Source: a virus. From it: DNA of 53,641 bases. The stretch covers positions 1 to 53,641 of the IMG/VR virus record IMGVR_UViG_3300013119_000172; one strand, written 5' to 3'. The position numbers and the translations under genes were made by a program. The notes under the pieces were generated by a model. The model was not told the DNA's origin and ran no database searches. It worked only from the letters and a program-made list of their open reading frames with translations. This document shows, piece after piece, positions 6,035-15,000 of this stretch (positions are counted from its first letter, which is position 1; each line of letters opens with the position of its first letter).

Positions 6035-6342
6035 TAGGAAGCCTCTCTCCTTGTTCGATTGATTACTGCACCAATATATCCAACGGGAACCATAATTAAA
6101 AGAAATCTCCAGCCCATCCATATAGAATATTCTTTTTTCCATTCTGCTAATCTTGGCTCTTGTCTTTCCAGTGGTGTACTGGGGGATTCTGTTTCTATTA
6201 CCAACTCTAGGCACGAGCCATTATCATCACGAGTTGAATAAACGTCAAAATTGCCTTCATAAATCTCAACCACCTCGCCCATTAAGGCAAGCTTGGCCTT
6301 CTTAAAATCTTCTTTTTCGCCTTTCCAGTATATGTTAGCCAT
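6034..6342 (-). CDS. Small membrane-anchored protein
   Basis: 102 residues. A polar domain beginning MANIYWKGEKEDFKKAKLAL is followed by one C-terminal hydrophobic segment (WRFLLIMVPVGYIGAVI) and a basic end (NRTRREAS), so it is probably a tail-anchored inner-membrane protein with the N-terminal domain in the cytoplasm. No family recognised. It is part of the early-type operon behind the promoter at 6587-6615. Confidence 0.65.
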   Translation of the reverse strand: MANIYWKGEKEDFKKAKLALMGEVVEIYEGNFDVYSTRDDNGSCLELVIETESPSTPLERQEPRLAEWKKEYSIWMGWRFLLIMVPVGYIGAVINRTRREAS

Positions 6343-6348
6343 TGAATC

Positions 6349-6570
6349 TTACTCACTTATTATTTCTACATGTTCATAATGTGAATCTATCAATAATCGA
6401 CCCTTCTCTTTAAAGCAATAAATTACTATTGAATGATGATCGCTAGGCAATAACTCAACTATGATCCCATATTTATATATAGGTTCGCGGCGCACCAATT
6501 TGTCACCATATGCTGCATATAAACGATAGTCGGTCACCCATCGTATCAATTGTCCTATTCTAAACTCCAC
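6349..6570 (-). CDS. Small GQLI-type beta-barrel protein
   Basis: 73 residues, MEFRIGQLIRWVTDYRLYAA..., with a GIIVELL strand and a terminal HYEHVEIISE strand. It matches the general outline of the VGDLV family with Gln in place of Asp. It is the first gene after the promoter at 6587-6615. Function unknown. Confidence 0.7.
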   Translation of the reverse strand: MEFRIGQLIRWVTDYRLYAAYGDKLVRREPIYKYGIIVELLPSDHHSIVIYCFKEKGRLLIDSHYEHVEIISE

Positions 6571-6586
6571 TTAATAAGTATTCTAC

Positions 6587-6615
6587 AGTTTAACATATAA
6601 TGTAGAGAGAGTCAA
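6587..6615 (-). promoter_or_regulatory. Sigma70-type promoter
   Basis: TTGACT (6610-6615), 17 bases, TAAACT (6587-6592), in a gap between genes and 16 bases from the start at 6570. The -10 is the weakest of the set. Confidence 0.6.
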
Positions 6616-6616
6616 G

Positions 6617-6883
6617 TTATTCTTTTAATCGGGTCTTGATAATTTTGGCAATTACTCTTTGTTGGTCGCCGTAGCCTATTTGGACTTCACATTGTCCTTT
6701 AAGCAAATTGCGTAAAGTTACTAAAAGTGGCGGATGCAGTCCATCACTTGTGTGCATATAGACTTGAGAAAGTGATTTATTGGCTGATTTCATTGCATCG
6801 CGGTGGGCGGCCTTTAATGATGAATATACTCCCTGAAAGATCCCCTTTCGATCAAACAAACAATATATGTATATGTTGGTCAT
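6617..6883 (-). CDS. 88-residue protein of unknown function
   Basis: Begins MTNIYIYCLFDRKGIFQGVYSSLKAAHRDAM, a strand followed by a turn and a long helix, and ends with a basic tail. The shape resembles small conserved proteins of marine myophages whose role is not known to me. It overlaps the upstream gene by four bases (ATGA). No membrane segment. Confidence 0.7.
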   Translation of the reverse strand: MTNIYIYCLFDRKGIFQGVYSSLKAAHRDAMKSANKSLSQVYMHTSDGLHPPLLVTLRNLLKGQCEVQIGYGDQQRVIAKIIKTRLKE

Positions 6884-7143
6884 GATTCTGGTTCGCCTTG
6901 GATATAAGTGTGCACTCCCAGTGTTATCTCAAGCATATCCTTAGATATTTGTATTTCTGATTGCTTTTGTTCTGCCAATAGAATATCTCCATCTCTGATG
7001 GCAGCCTTAGCCTCATTTGCCAAAGTGGACTCTTTTTCGATAGCCTCCAGTAATAAATGCTTAAAGTAAAAGTTTTCAGCTATAGCTTTGATTGCTCTGC
7101 GGCTTTCTGCAAACGGGCCAATTAATAAGTCTTCATAGATCAT
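6880..7143 (-). CDS. 87-residue helical protein
   Basis: MIYEDLLIGPFAESRRAIKAIAENFYF starts a predicted all-helical protein with Ala, Glu and Lys heptads, probably a short coiled coil. It is adjacent to the next gene without a gap. I recognise no family and cannot propose a role. Confidence 0.65.
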   Translation of the reverse strand: MIYEDLLIGPFAESRRAIKAIAENFYFKHLLLEAIEKESTLANEAKAAIRDGDILLAEQKQSEIQISKDMLEITLGVHTYIQGEPES

Positions 7144-7380
7144 TTAGTTCTGACACCCCTTGCAACGCGACCCCCTACTCTGTCTGCGGCCTTGTTTTGA
7201 AATGACAATCTTTTTAAAGTTTTTGATCGAGTCCTCTATCAGTTGACCATTTGAGAGAGCCCTTATTGTCCCAGAGCTATTTATATATGCTCCGCACATA
7301 ACTATTTGGTTTCTGGGGACATGCAAGAGATACTCGCCGGGAAATATTTTATCTGCTTCCCGTATTACTTGGAATTCCAT
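7144..7380 (-). CDS. 78-residue protein with basic Cys-containing tail
   Basis: A strand-rich N-terminal part (MEFQVIREADKIFPGEYLLHV, then IVMCGAYI) ends in a basic stretch SRGSRCKGCQN with a C-x-x-C pair. The tail could bind a metal or nucleic acid. The start overlaps the stop of the nucleotidyltransferase by one base (TAATG), so translation is coupled. Confidence 0.65.
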   Translation of the reverse strand: MEFQVIREADKIFPGEYLLHVPRNQIVMCGAYINSSGTIRALSNGQLIEDSIKNFKKIVISKQGRRQSRGSRCKGCQN

Positions 7381-8288
7381 TATTCCTCCTTTAGTGACAT
7401 AAGTGAGTCATAGACTTTGTGTTTTAAGTCTCGTAAGCGTTTCAAGGCTCCTTCCCTGCGAAGGATCTTGAAGGCAATGTTTTCTGGTGAGAATTCTTGC
7501 TCAGGTGTCTCCAAGCCAGCATTTCTCATTTGGCTTATTTTGTCTTTTACTCTGTTGATACTTTGGGATGCTGCCTGTCCATCACCTTGGCGTATCATTT
7601 GGGAAATCAGTCCTATTTGCACAAGATAATCATCCGACTTCTTCTTCGCTGTATCAAAGTCTATACTCCTTTCAATTCTTTCTGGTTCCACGACCCACTC
7701 ACCAGACATCACGGAGTAAACACCAGACGAATGATGAGTTTGGCCTACATCTTCTACATAGATCTCTACCTCGAAGCCCTTGATGAGAATGCGATGCTTG
7801 TCGTTCCAGAGCATCCTAGACTTGTCATAAAACTGTTTTAATACTTCACTACCATTTTCATTTTTTGCGAAGTCTATGACGATGTGGAGGTCAATGTCAG
7901 AATATTTTGACCAATTGTAGTTGGCCAAAGATCCTGTGAGTCTGATATCTACTATTTCATCGGTTGGTTCTAGATCAGCCATAAAGTTTTTTACTATATG
8001 AATGAGCCTTTCTGAGACTTCTGGGGCAAGGGTCTTGTTTTGCCAAAACTCTGGATGTAGGGTATCTTTTATTTCAAAACTCTCTGGTTCTACTTCTTCG
8101 CCCAAAGGTGGTGCCGATTTAGAGCGAGTACGCGGTGGCTTCTCTTTATAACCAGAGCCGCCAGCGTCAGTGTCTATCGTGCCACCTGTGATATATGTAT
8201 CTCTGTCTGCGACATGGCCTTTGCGGACTTTGCGCTGATATGCCTCTATTTCTTTGAGGCTTGAGAAGTATGAGTTCCAATCGTTCAT
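7380..8288 (-). CDS. Predicted nucleotidyltransferase (Pol beta fold)
   Basis: 302 residues. The central segment RLTGSLANYNWSKYSDIDLH carries the nucleotidyltransferase signature: Gly119-Ser120, then Asp131-x-Asp133, with a third acidic strand around FEVEIYVED. The N-terminal 75 residues are low-complexity and the C-terminal 90 are helical. It probably transfers a nucleotide to a protein or small molecule; the acceptor is unknown. Similar proteins are scattered in marine phage genomes. An ACTATTTA motif sits only four bases before the ATG, with GGAG behind it. Confidence 0.8.
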   Translation of the reverse strand: MNDWNSYFSSLKEIEAYQRKVRKGHVADRDTYITGGTIDTDAGGSGYKEKPPRTRSKSAPPLGEEVEPESFEIKDTLHPEFWQNKTLAPEVSERLIHIVKNFMADLEPTDEIVDIRLTGSLANYNWSKYSDIDLHIVIDFAKNENGSEVLKQFYDKSRMLWNDKHRILIKGFEVEIYVEDVGQTHHSSGVYSVMSGEWVVEPERIERSIDFDTAKKKSDDYLVQIGLISQMIRQGDGQAASQSINRVKDKISQMRNAGLETPEQEFSPENIAFKILRREGALKRLRDLKHKVYDSLMSLKEE

Positions 8289-8292
8289 AATT

Positions 8293-8300
8293 TAAATAGT
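8293..8300 (-). promoter_or_regulatory. ACTATTTA motif close to a start codon
   Basis: Only four bases separate it from the ATG at 8288, and the GGAG ribosome site lies on its far side. If it is a promoter the transcript would be leaderless, so here it may be incidental. Confidence 0.3.
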
Positions 8301-8333
8301 CTCCATTGTTAAGAATCAAGTATTGGGGTAATT

Positions 8334-9374
8334 TTAAGCAAGTGGCAATTCTACGGCATTGGCGACATAAAGATATTTGCCGCTAAGACGGAGCGTCCAA
8401 GATGCTCCATCATTACTTGAGGTATATATCCCAGTTGCGCTAACCGCAACCCAGACTCCTCCTTTCCAAGCAATAGAAACTATGCCCTTTGAGCCTGCTG
8501 TGTTGTTTTTTTGTGTCCAAGATGAACCATTGGTGCTGGTATAGATCACGCCTTTTTGGGCACCAATCATCCACAGGGAGCCATTATAGCTCACCCCATA
8601 TAGAAAACTACCGTTATTGAATGCGCTATTTGGGATATTTATCCAAGTATCGTTAGCCAAATCAGAACAACGCCAAGCTTCTTTCTGGGTACGATCCGTT
8701 ATGATCCACATACCTCCGCCGTATACTGCATCGCGCATGTATTCTCTTGTACCAGTTCCCGTGTCGTAAGATTCTGACCAAGTTAAACCATTATCAGAAG
8801 ATTTATATATTTTGCCCTCGTGAACATCGCCCAAGATCCAGTTGTTGTTTCCGTCCGAAGCTACTGTGTCCCAGTGCCGATTAGTTGCTCCAGACCAAAC
8901 GTTTATAGCTGTCCAAGTTTGGGCACCATCTGTCGAACGCTGGATTGTGGTAGCGTCATTGCCAACAGAGATCCATACTCCATTTCCGTAAGCGATACCA
9001 CGCTCAAAACCACTAAACTGGCCTTGATTTACTTGTGTCCAGCCGCTCGCCCCTTGGGATGGATCACTTGTATATAGCACCTCTAAATTTGGGTTTCCGT
9101 GAGCTATTACCCAAGTTCCATCACCGTAGGCAACTTGATAGTTTTCTTTTGTTGTGTTAGCTGGTGATTTATAGCTTGTCCAAGTTATTGCATCATAACT
9201 GTACGCAACTTGGCCGTCGTTTCCTACTGCCACCCACTCTGGGAGCGGTGCAGCAGGTGTTGTATCCAAGGTGATGCCATCAACTTTAGATACAGCATCT
9301 TTATTACGGCCAGAGAAATTCTGTATATCTCCGTGTGTTTTCTTTCCTCGTTTTCCTATCTTGCGTGTTGGCAT
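8334..9374 (-). CDS. Tail-associated adhesin with Asp-box (BNR) propeller
   Basis: 346 residues. After a basic 45-residue N-terminus, the chain is built of repeats with the Asp-box form S-x-D/N-x-G-x-x-W: RSTDGAQTWTA, KSSDNGLTWSES, TSTNGSSWTQ, TSSNDGASWTL, each preceded by a GVW/GTW strand. This is a six- or seven-bladed propeller like those of sialidases and other glycan-binding proteins, without obvious catalytic residues. Its one-base overlap with the fibre gene upstream suggests it sits on the tail fibre or baseplate and binds host glycans. Confidence 0.8.
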   Translation of the reverse strand: MPTRKIGKRGKKTHGDIQNFSGRNKDAVSKVDGITLDTTPAAPLPEWVAVGNDGQVAYSYDAITWTSYKSPANTTKENYQVAYGDGTWVIAHGNPNLEVLYTSDPSQGASGWTQVNQGQFSGFERGIAYGNGVWISVGNDATTIQRSTDGAQTWTAINVWSGATNRHWDTVASDGNNNWILGDVHEGKIYKSSDNGLTWSESYDTGTGTREYMRDAVYGGGMWIITDRTQKEAWRCSDLANDTWINIPNSAFNNGSFLYGVSYNGSLWMIGAQKGVIYTSTNGSSWTQKNNTAGSKGIVSIAWKGGVWVAVSATGIYTSSNDGASWTLRLSGKYLYVANAVELPLA

Positions 9375-10672
9375 TAGCTCAGTTCAACCCAGTTATTTGA
9401 CGGATTAAAGTAAATAACTTTGGATGCTGAAGAACAGTACCCAAGAATACGAACAATTGCCCCCGATGTTGATGGTGCTGTAGTGTCCATTTGGTTTGCT
9501 GCTTCACTCATATATACTGTCTTGCCAGCAGAAAAGTTTGACAATTTGGCGTTAGCATCGAACCAGCCTCGTATGAGCATACCGTCAGCTGCCGGATCAG
9601 TGCCCAGTGCAATCGCCAACATCTGGTCTGCTCCCGAACTTGCTGCCGATGCGTCTGTATTTGTCCACACTCCGGTGGTCTCTAGATAATAGAGAGCGCC
9701 AGCTACCGTGGTGCCGGTTCCAAATGTAACAACTTCGCCGCCGCCAGTATCATTTGCAAGAGAGGTGGGATCATGGTGAACATCAAGTTGTACTAGCGGT
9801 GAAGTAGTTCCAATTCCGACTGCACCATTATAGTCTACAGTCAGCCGCTTGGTGTTCTGTGTAACGATGTGTAAATCGGGAGCGTTAGAATAGGCATTTT
9901 CACTATCTAGTATAATACCGCCGTTCTTTCTGTTTTCAGCTTGCGAGCCTTGGCCACCGATGTGCATCATATAACCCACCCTACGAAGGTGTGCCTCGCT
10001 GTCGGCTGCCGGATGCTGAATACTCACACAACGCTCGAATGGGTTACTAGTTGACTCACTATCTCTAACACCAGTTCGTATATCTAGCAGTGGTACGGTG
10101 CCAGCAAACAGTGTTCCAGCAGTGGCATCCAAAGTTAGAGCATTCGATGTGTTATCATATCGGAACACTATTGTATCTGATGCACCCTCAACCCAGAATG
10201 TTGGCGTTGATGCTGCTTGTGGATCGCTGGACGGATCGGTATATATTTTAAAATCACCATCCTTGAGATAGAATGACGCATTTCTATCTGCCGATGAAGA
10301 CAGCTGTAATGTCGAGCCATCATAAGTTAATGCACTGTCGCCTTCAATTGTAGTTGAGTCTGTCCAAACTGCCAGTTGGTTATTAACTGGGGTGCCAGTA
10401 TTTGAAACGTTTCCACCGCCACCGCCGCCAGATGTTGCCCAAGTCACAGTACCATTACCATCGGTCTGCATCGTCTGATTTGATGTGCCATCTGCTGTTG
10501 GGAGGGTATATGCTCCGTTAATCTTGACTGCCGAAGCTGTTACGCTCAAGATGGTGGAACCTCCTGCAACTAAGTCTATCTGATCTTGTGCGAAGTCTAT
10601 TTTTGTGTTGGCATCATCCTCGAATGTGATATCGCCCATTTTGCGGTCGCCTTTTGAAAATTTATAACTCAT
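9374..10672 (-). CDS. Tail fibre protein
   Basis: 432 residues from the ATG at 10672 (AAAGGAG site; the frame is open further upstream but lacks a site). It is rich in Gly, Ser, Thr and Asn, with short repeats, a poly-Gly linker (GGGGGGN) near residue 85, and the VGIGTTSPLVQLDV motif that is typical of trimeric fibre shafts. The end (VIYFNPSNNWVELS) resembles C-termini of other marine phage fibres. No intramolecular chaperone (peptidase S74) domain is present. An ACTATTTA motif lies 23 bases upstream. Confidence 0.85.
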   Translation of the reverse strand: MSYKFSKGDRKMGDITFEDDANTKIDFAQDQIDLVAGGSTILSVTASAVKINGAYTLPTADGTSNQTMQTDGNGTVTWATSGGGGGGNVSNTGTPVNNQLAVWTDSTTIEGDSALTYDGSTLQLSSSADRNASFYLKDGDFKIYTDPSSDPQAASTPTFWVEGASDTIVFRYDNTSNALTLDATAGTLFAGTVPLLDIRTGVRDSESTSNPFERCVSIQHPAADSEAHLRRVGYMMHIGGQGSQAENRKNGGIILDSENAYSNAPDLHIVTQNTKRLTVDYNGAVGIGTTSPLVQLDVHHDPTSLANDTGGGEVVTFGTGTTVAGALYYLETTGVWTNTDASAASSGADQMLAIALGTDPAADGMLIRGWFDANAKLSNFSAGKTVYMSEAANQMDTTAPSTSGAIVRILGYCSSASKVIYFNPSNNWVELS

Positions 10673-11024
10673 CTTTGCTTTTCTCCTTTGCTTCGTAAAT
10701 AGTTTGTTCACCATCTTCGAACGTGATGATTGTTCCATTTGTGGGGTGTGATCTCACATGTATCTTTATGAAGTCATCAAATGCATCAAAGAACGCGATT
10801 GAGCCGCGAGGTGGCGGTGTCAGCCAGTGGATTACTGTGTGGCCTGTTGCAAATGTTACCCCTTCGATTATCACACCTTCGCCCGAAACACCAGTCTCAT
10901 CGTTTTGGCGGCAGACCGTAAAGGTTCTAATACCTTCTGGTGCTCTATTACTGGGTCGCTTAGGCTTCAAATCTTCCGGTTCAGTTAACGTAGTGGCTCC
11001 ACTAAGCTCATCTTCTGTCTGCAC
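10662..11024 (-). CDS. Conserved protein in the tail fibre operon
   Basis: 120 residues. A disordered acidic N-terminus (about 35 residues) leads to a strand-rich core: FTVCRQNDETGVSGEGVIIE, then GHTVIHWLTPPPRGSIAFFD. Phage proteins with this core often sit beside fibre genes; the role is unknown to me, perhaps a small fibre-associated or decorating protein. It overlaps the fibre start by eleven bases and the upstream gene by one. Confidence 0.7.
   Translation of the reverse strand: MQTEDELSGATTLTEPEDLKPKRPSNRAPEGIRTFTVCRQNDETGVSGEGVIIEGVTFATGHTVIHWLTPPPRGSIAFFDAFDDFIKIHVRSHPTNGTIITFEDGEQTIYEAKEKSKDEL
10696..10703 (-). promoter_or_regulatory. ACTATTTA motif before the fibre gene
   Basis: Lies 23 bases before the start at 10672, inside codons Thr-Ile-Tyr of the upstream gene. 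The spacing agrees with the other sites. Confidence 0.45.
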
Positions 11025-11260
11025 TAGGCTTCTCCTTTGGGCTCTATTTCAAGCAATCCGTCTAAACATAACTCTTGTATTGCCTCAAATGCTGCCTTGT
11101 CGGCCATAGCTTCGTCATGGCACCTCTCGTTGTTGTATGAAGAAGTTTTCATCGCAGTCTTCAACTCTCGTAAGTGTTGTTGTAGAACTCCAATTTTACT
11201 TTCTATTGACTCGATCTGTTCATCAATTGTAATATAACATTCTTTTGCTTTCTTGGCCAT
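11024..11260 (-). CDS. Small coiled-coil protein
   Basis: 78 residues, MAKKAKECYITIDEQIESIESKI..., with a heptad-like stretch through about residue 45. It precedes two fibre genes, so it may be a trimerisation or assembly helper; that is inference from position. The ACTATTTA motif 19 bases upstream sits in a 7-bp dyad. Confidence 0.65.
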   Translation of the reverse strand: MAKKAKECYITIDEQIESIESKIGVLQQHLRELKTAMKTSSYNNERCHDEAMADKAAFEAIQELCLDGLLEIEPKGEA

Positions 11261-11279
11261 AGAATTTCTCCATTTATTG

Positions 11280-11287
11280 TAAATAGT
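11280..11287 (-). promoter_or_regulatory. ACTATTTA motif, candidate late promoter
   Basis: Lies 19 bases before the start at 11260, in an intergenic gap. It forms part of the near palindrome TTGTAAA-CTA-TTTACAA. Confidence 0.55.
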
Positions 11288-11297
11288 TTACAAAATC

Positions 11298-12074
11298 CTA
11301 TTTGCTAGTGTTGGCAACATATGCCCAATTGATTTTAAAAGACGGAACAACAATAACCATGTCCTCTAATACGTCTATTCCGTATGGAGTCTCTCCTATG
11401 TCTATTGCCAGAACGTATCCAATGAATTTGCCGTCCTCAGAGAAAACTCCTGATCCTGATGATCCAGACCAAGCAAAAGAGTCCAAAAGAAGAAAATCGG
11501 CTGAAGTGTATCCTATTACTTCTCCGCTTAGGGTTACTGGGCCCGAATTGTTTGGATACCCTGTATAATATGTTTTGTTCATTATAGAATATACCGCTGC
11601 CCATCTGGATCCCCGTGGAAGAAAGGTTGGTATTTCTACTGCCTCTACTGTTGGAATCTTCTCTACTTCTATAATAGCATAATCTACTAATCTATTAATC
11701 TCGGCATATCTCTTGCATTCATATCTTTTGTCTCCGACACTAATCAATACGGCGTTGCAGTCGCCCAGTATACCATGAGCAGTAGTTAGGACATAGTATT
11801 TCCCGTCTAGTTTCAAATATGTCCCACTAGACGATGAAACATTCAAAAGACTAGGAGCCATAGAGTATACTCTAACCGCACTGTTTCGGGAAATAGATAT
11901 TACTCGTTGATGTAAGTTGGGTATGTTGCTTGAAATGTTATCTGGATCTTGAATTGTTTCTACTGCTGGAATGTTTGTATAGATAGGCGTTGCCAATATT
12001 GCGACTGAGCCAACAATAAAGCCGGCCAATAACGCAATTGTTAAAAACAACAATGAACGCACAAAACTCTTCAT
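11298..12074 (-). CDS. Membrane-anchored trypsin-like serine protease
   Basis: 258 residues. A basic start (MKSFVR) and a hydrophobic segment to about residue 31 form a signal anchor. The protease core has the full triad: TTAHG with His100, RLVDYAII with Asp131, and SGSSGSGV with Ser206. The length and spacing fit a chymotrypsin/HtrA-type fold without a PDZ domain. It would act in the periplasm. Lying in the fibre region it could trim virion or envelope proteins; the substrate is not evident. Confidence 0.8.
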   Translation of the reverse strand: MKSFVRSLLFLTIALLAGFIVGSVAILATPIYTNIPAVETIQDPDNISSNIPNLHQRVISISRNSAVRVYSMAPSLLNVSSSSGTYLKLDGKYYVLTTAHGILGDCNAVLISVGDKRYECKRYAEINRLVDYAIIEVEKIPTVEAVEIPTFLPRGSRWAAVYSIMNKTYYTGYPNNSGPVTLSGEVIGYTSADFLLLDSFAWSGSSGSGVFSEDGKFIGYVLAIDIGETPYGIDVLEDMVIVVPSFKINWAYVANTSK

Positions 12075-12089
12075 ACAGTAACTATGTGC

Positions 12090-15000
12090 TTAAATCTGTT
12101 TTTGATAACTAAAGAAGACAGGTAATTCCTGAAGGCCTGATTTTTTAGCAAACCAGACTATTTCTTCGCCGCCAGTTATCTTTATTCTTCCATTTTGGCC
12201 CAATGCTATAAACACTGGTGTCGGGGCCCCTTGTGCAATAAATGTCTCATATTTGGCATCGAAATCGCTTTTTGTGCCGCGATAGACTTTATCGCAATAT
12301 TTCCATATCTCGTCAACATCCAGCATAACATGATATCGCATATCTCGTGTGTCCATTGCTGTGTCATACCCCATTACCCCACCTTCTGACCAATCTGACA
12401 AAATGTCCTCTAATGAGTTTGCGGGAGTTGGCATTGAGGTAGTGACGTCACTTGGATCCATGAACTCGGTTATACTGCCTCTCTCTGTTTCTTCTTTGAT
12501 TCTAGATACTGGTTTTCTTTGAAGTATCTTTAAGCCCCTTATTTTCATAATTTGAGGAATTAGTACTCTACGTAGATAGCGTGTTCGACTTTCTGTACCA
12601 ACAAGCTCAAATTTGATTTCTATTTCGGCAGAATCTTGGCGGTGGATGGAGTTATTTGTACTAACGGTTCGGACGGTAGTAACACCTTCGATGCCACGAA
12701 TCTCTGTTTGAATATCCATCATTTCGCCACCTAGATCTCGCCGAATAGACACCAGCAGTCTTACGCTATAAATTCTCAAATCATAAGAATTGTCACTTTC
12801 ATTAAGTGCTCTATCGATTCGCATTATCTGTTCCTCGACACTTTCTGGATTTGCATTCCTGTATGCCTGCGCTGCAGCTTCAACGGGAGTCTGGCCTTGA
12901 TCGTTAACGCCTATATTATCTTCCTGTGGCTGATTTCCTTGCGGCTCGATCCATCTATCAAAGTGTGGGCCGTATGCTGGGCCTTCCCATCGGTAATTTC
13001 GAGCGATGTAGCCAGCACCCGCAGTTATTAAAGCACTCTTTACGTTGCCCTCAAAGTTTGTAGGAGCCCTGTTGTCGTCGCCCGGAAGCGAAAGCCAAGG
13101 AACTTCGACTGTGGCGGCTTGTAACATATCGTTCCATGTTGCTCGCTCGATTTTATTCATATGTTCGAAAGCTTCCTGATCCCAAGTATAGAACATAAGC
13201 ATGGTCGCGAGCCTCGAATTAAATCTCGGATCTTCTCCGTTCTCCCACTCTGGTCGAGGTGGGGTACCGGCCATCCGACTAATATATCCCGCTATAGTGG
13301 CGAGATAACCGTCGTGTCGTTCTCGGGATCCTCTGGCTTCCTCTACCTTCTTCTTTTTCTCTCTGTATTCTTCTAGAGCCTCTTGGTAAATTGTCTCAAA
13401 AGCTATATGGATTCTCTCGATGTTCTTGTCGAGATACTCAACAAATTTGAAGGCGCCCTCGACCTCTTCTTCTGTATCGGCGGATTTGATGATAACTTCC
13501 ATTCCGTACCCGAGGAAACGGTCTCCATTATGAGTCCGATTGGTTGCTTGTTTATCGGTCAGCTCTGTTGGCTGAACGAGCCAAGTGCTCAAAATGGCAC
13601 TTTTGGCCAAGTCAACACCAAACGAGTCGGCTGGCTTGTCGTATTTAGGATCGCCAAAGTCAAAGTTCATTTGTCGAGCAACATAGGCGTTTGCCTCTGC
13701 TTCAAGTCGATGAAGCTCTACCATTAGCGACTGGTTTGCAGCGCCGGTGTGAACAACGTATCGGCGAAGGCCTTGGGAGGCGAGATGGCCGCCAAGAACG
13801 TCTACAATATCTACCTCGATTACCTCGGCAGTGCTTTGGGGAGTTCTTTGACGAGCAGGCCATCGATCTGCCATCTTCATCATCGCATTAGTCGGACGAT
13901 ACGATTTTGTTCTCGCATAATTCTGGAGAGAGAAACTCATTTCTCCCTCACCCTCATAGTATCTGAAATTCTTGAGGCTTTTTGCCCATTTCTTGTGTTC
14001 TTCGTCTTCCGCCTTTTTATCGTAATGTGATGGCGTGATGTATTCGTTTTCGACAAGACTCCTGCGGATCCTCTCCTCGATCTCTGAATGATTTTCGTCC
14101 CATTCTCTTGAGATGTATTCTGCGAGGTACGCAACATCGTCAGGGTTGGTGCAATCATCTAATGCTCTGCAAACTGTATGAACTACAACTGCCAAGTACC
14201 ACTTGCCATGAGCGCGTCTCACGTCCCATTCCATCTCCTCGTACTCAGCGAAAGGTGCACCCAAAATATCCTGAAAGTCGCTTAATTGTTGCCAGTCGGT
14301 GCGGTGTGTATTCGGAATCTTCGGCATTGAGGTATCATCGCCGTTCAATTCGAGATACCAGCCGTCTTCAGCATCTTCAACGTTTGTTGCGCCAGTGAGT
14401 GGAACGATAAAGGTGCAGGTAGCGGTCGCCGAGACATAAATCTCCTCTGCACCACCGCCGAACTCTTGGCCGTCGTGGACCTCTGCGTATATGATGGAAT
14501 ATTCCGCCGCTTGATTGTGGCTCTCCACAATGTCTTCAATCCTCTCGCTCCATTCTTCTAATAGTGCTTGATGTACGTCTTCTTGATCGTGATCCTCGAC
14601 GTTGACGTCTGGGTAATACTCCCCTTCTCCGCCTTCCGCGAAGAAGTGGTTGAGCATTGTGCCATCTTTTGTATCTTCATACGAGCCGCCGGTGCGGAAG
14701 AGATCTTCCATCTCTGGAAGCATCAAGCGACCGTCGGCGTCGACGAATTCTTCTTTTTGTTCGCCCCAAGCCCATTTCGTGACTGCTTGAAGAAAGCCCG
14801 GCACTGATGTTCCATATAGGCGCCTCTCTGGTACAGCGAATTCGGTGGCCATTTCGTGGTCTCCGAACCTGCGGAGCCTTACTCGTGCCTGAGCGCCAAT
14901 GCCCTCGATGCTTCTCTGCTTGTCTCTGAAAATCTCCTGATCGTCGAGATCAGAAATGTTCTCGACTGCTTTGCTCTCGGGAACTTCGGGTTCTACTGGT

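Noticed and set aside
10662-10672. C-terminal KDEL of the fibre-operon protein
   Set aside because: An endoplasmic-reticulum retention signal has no meaning in a phage of bacteria; coincidence.
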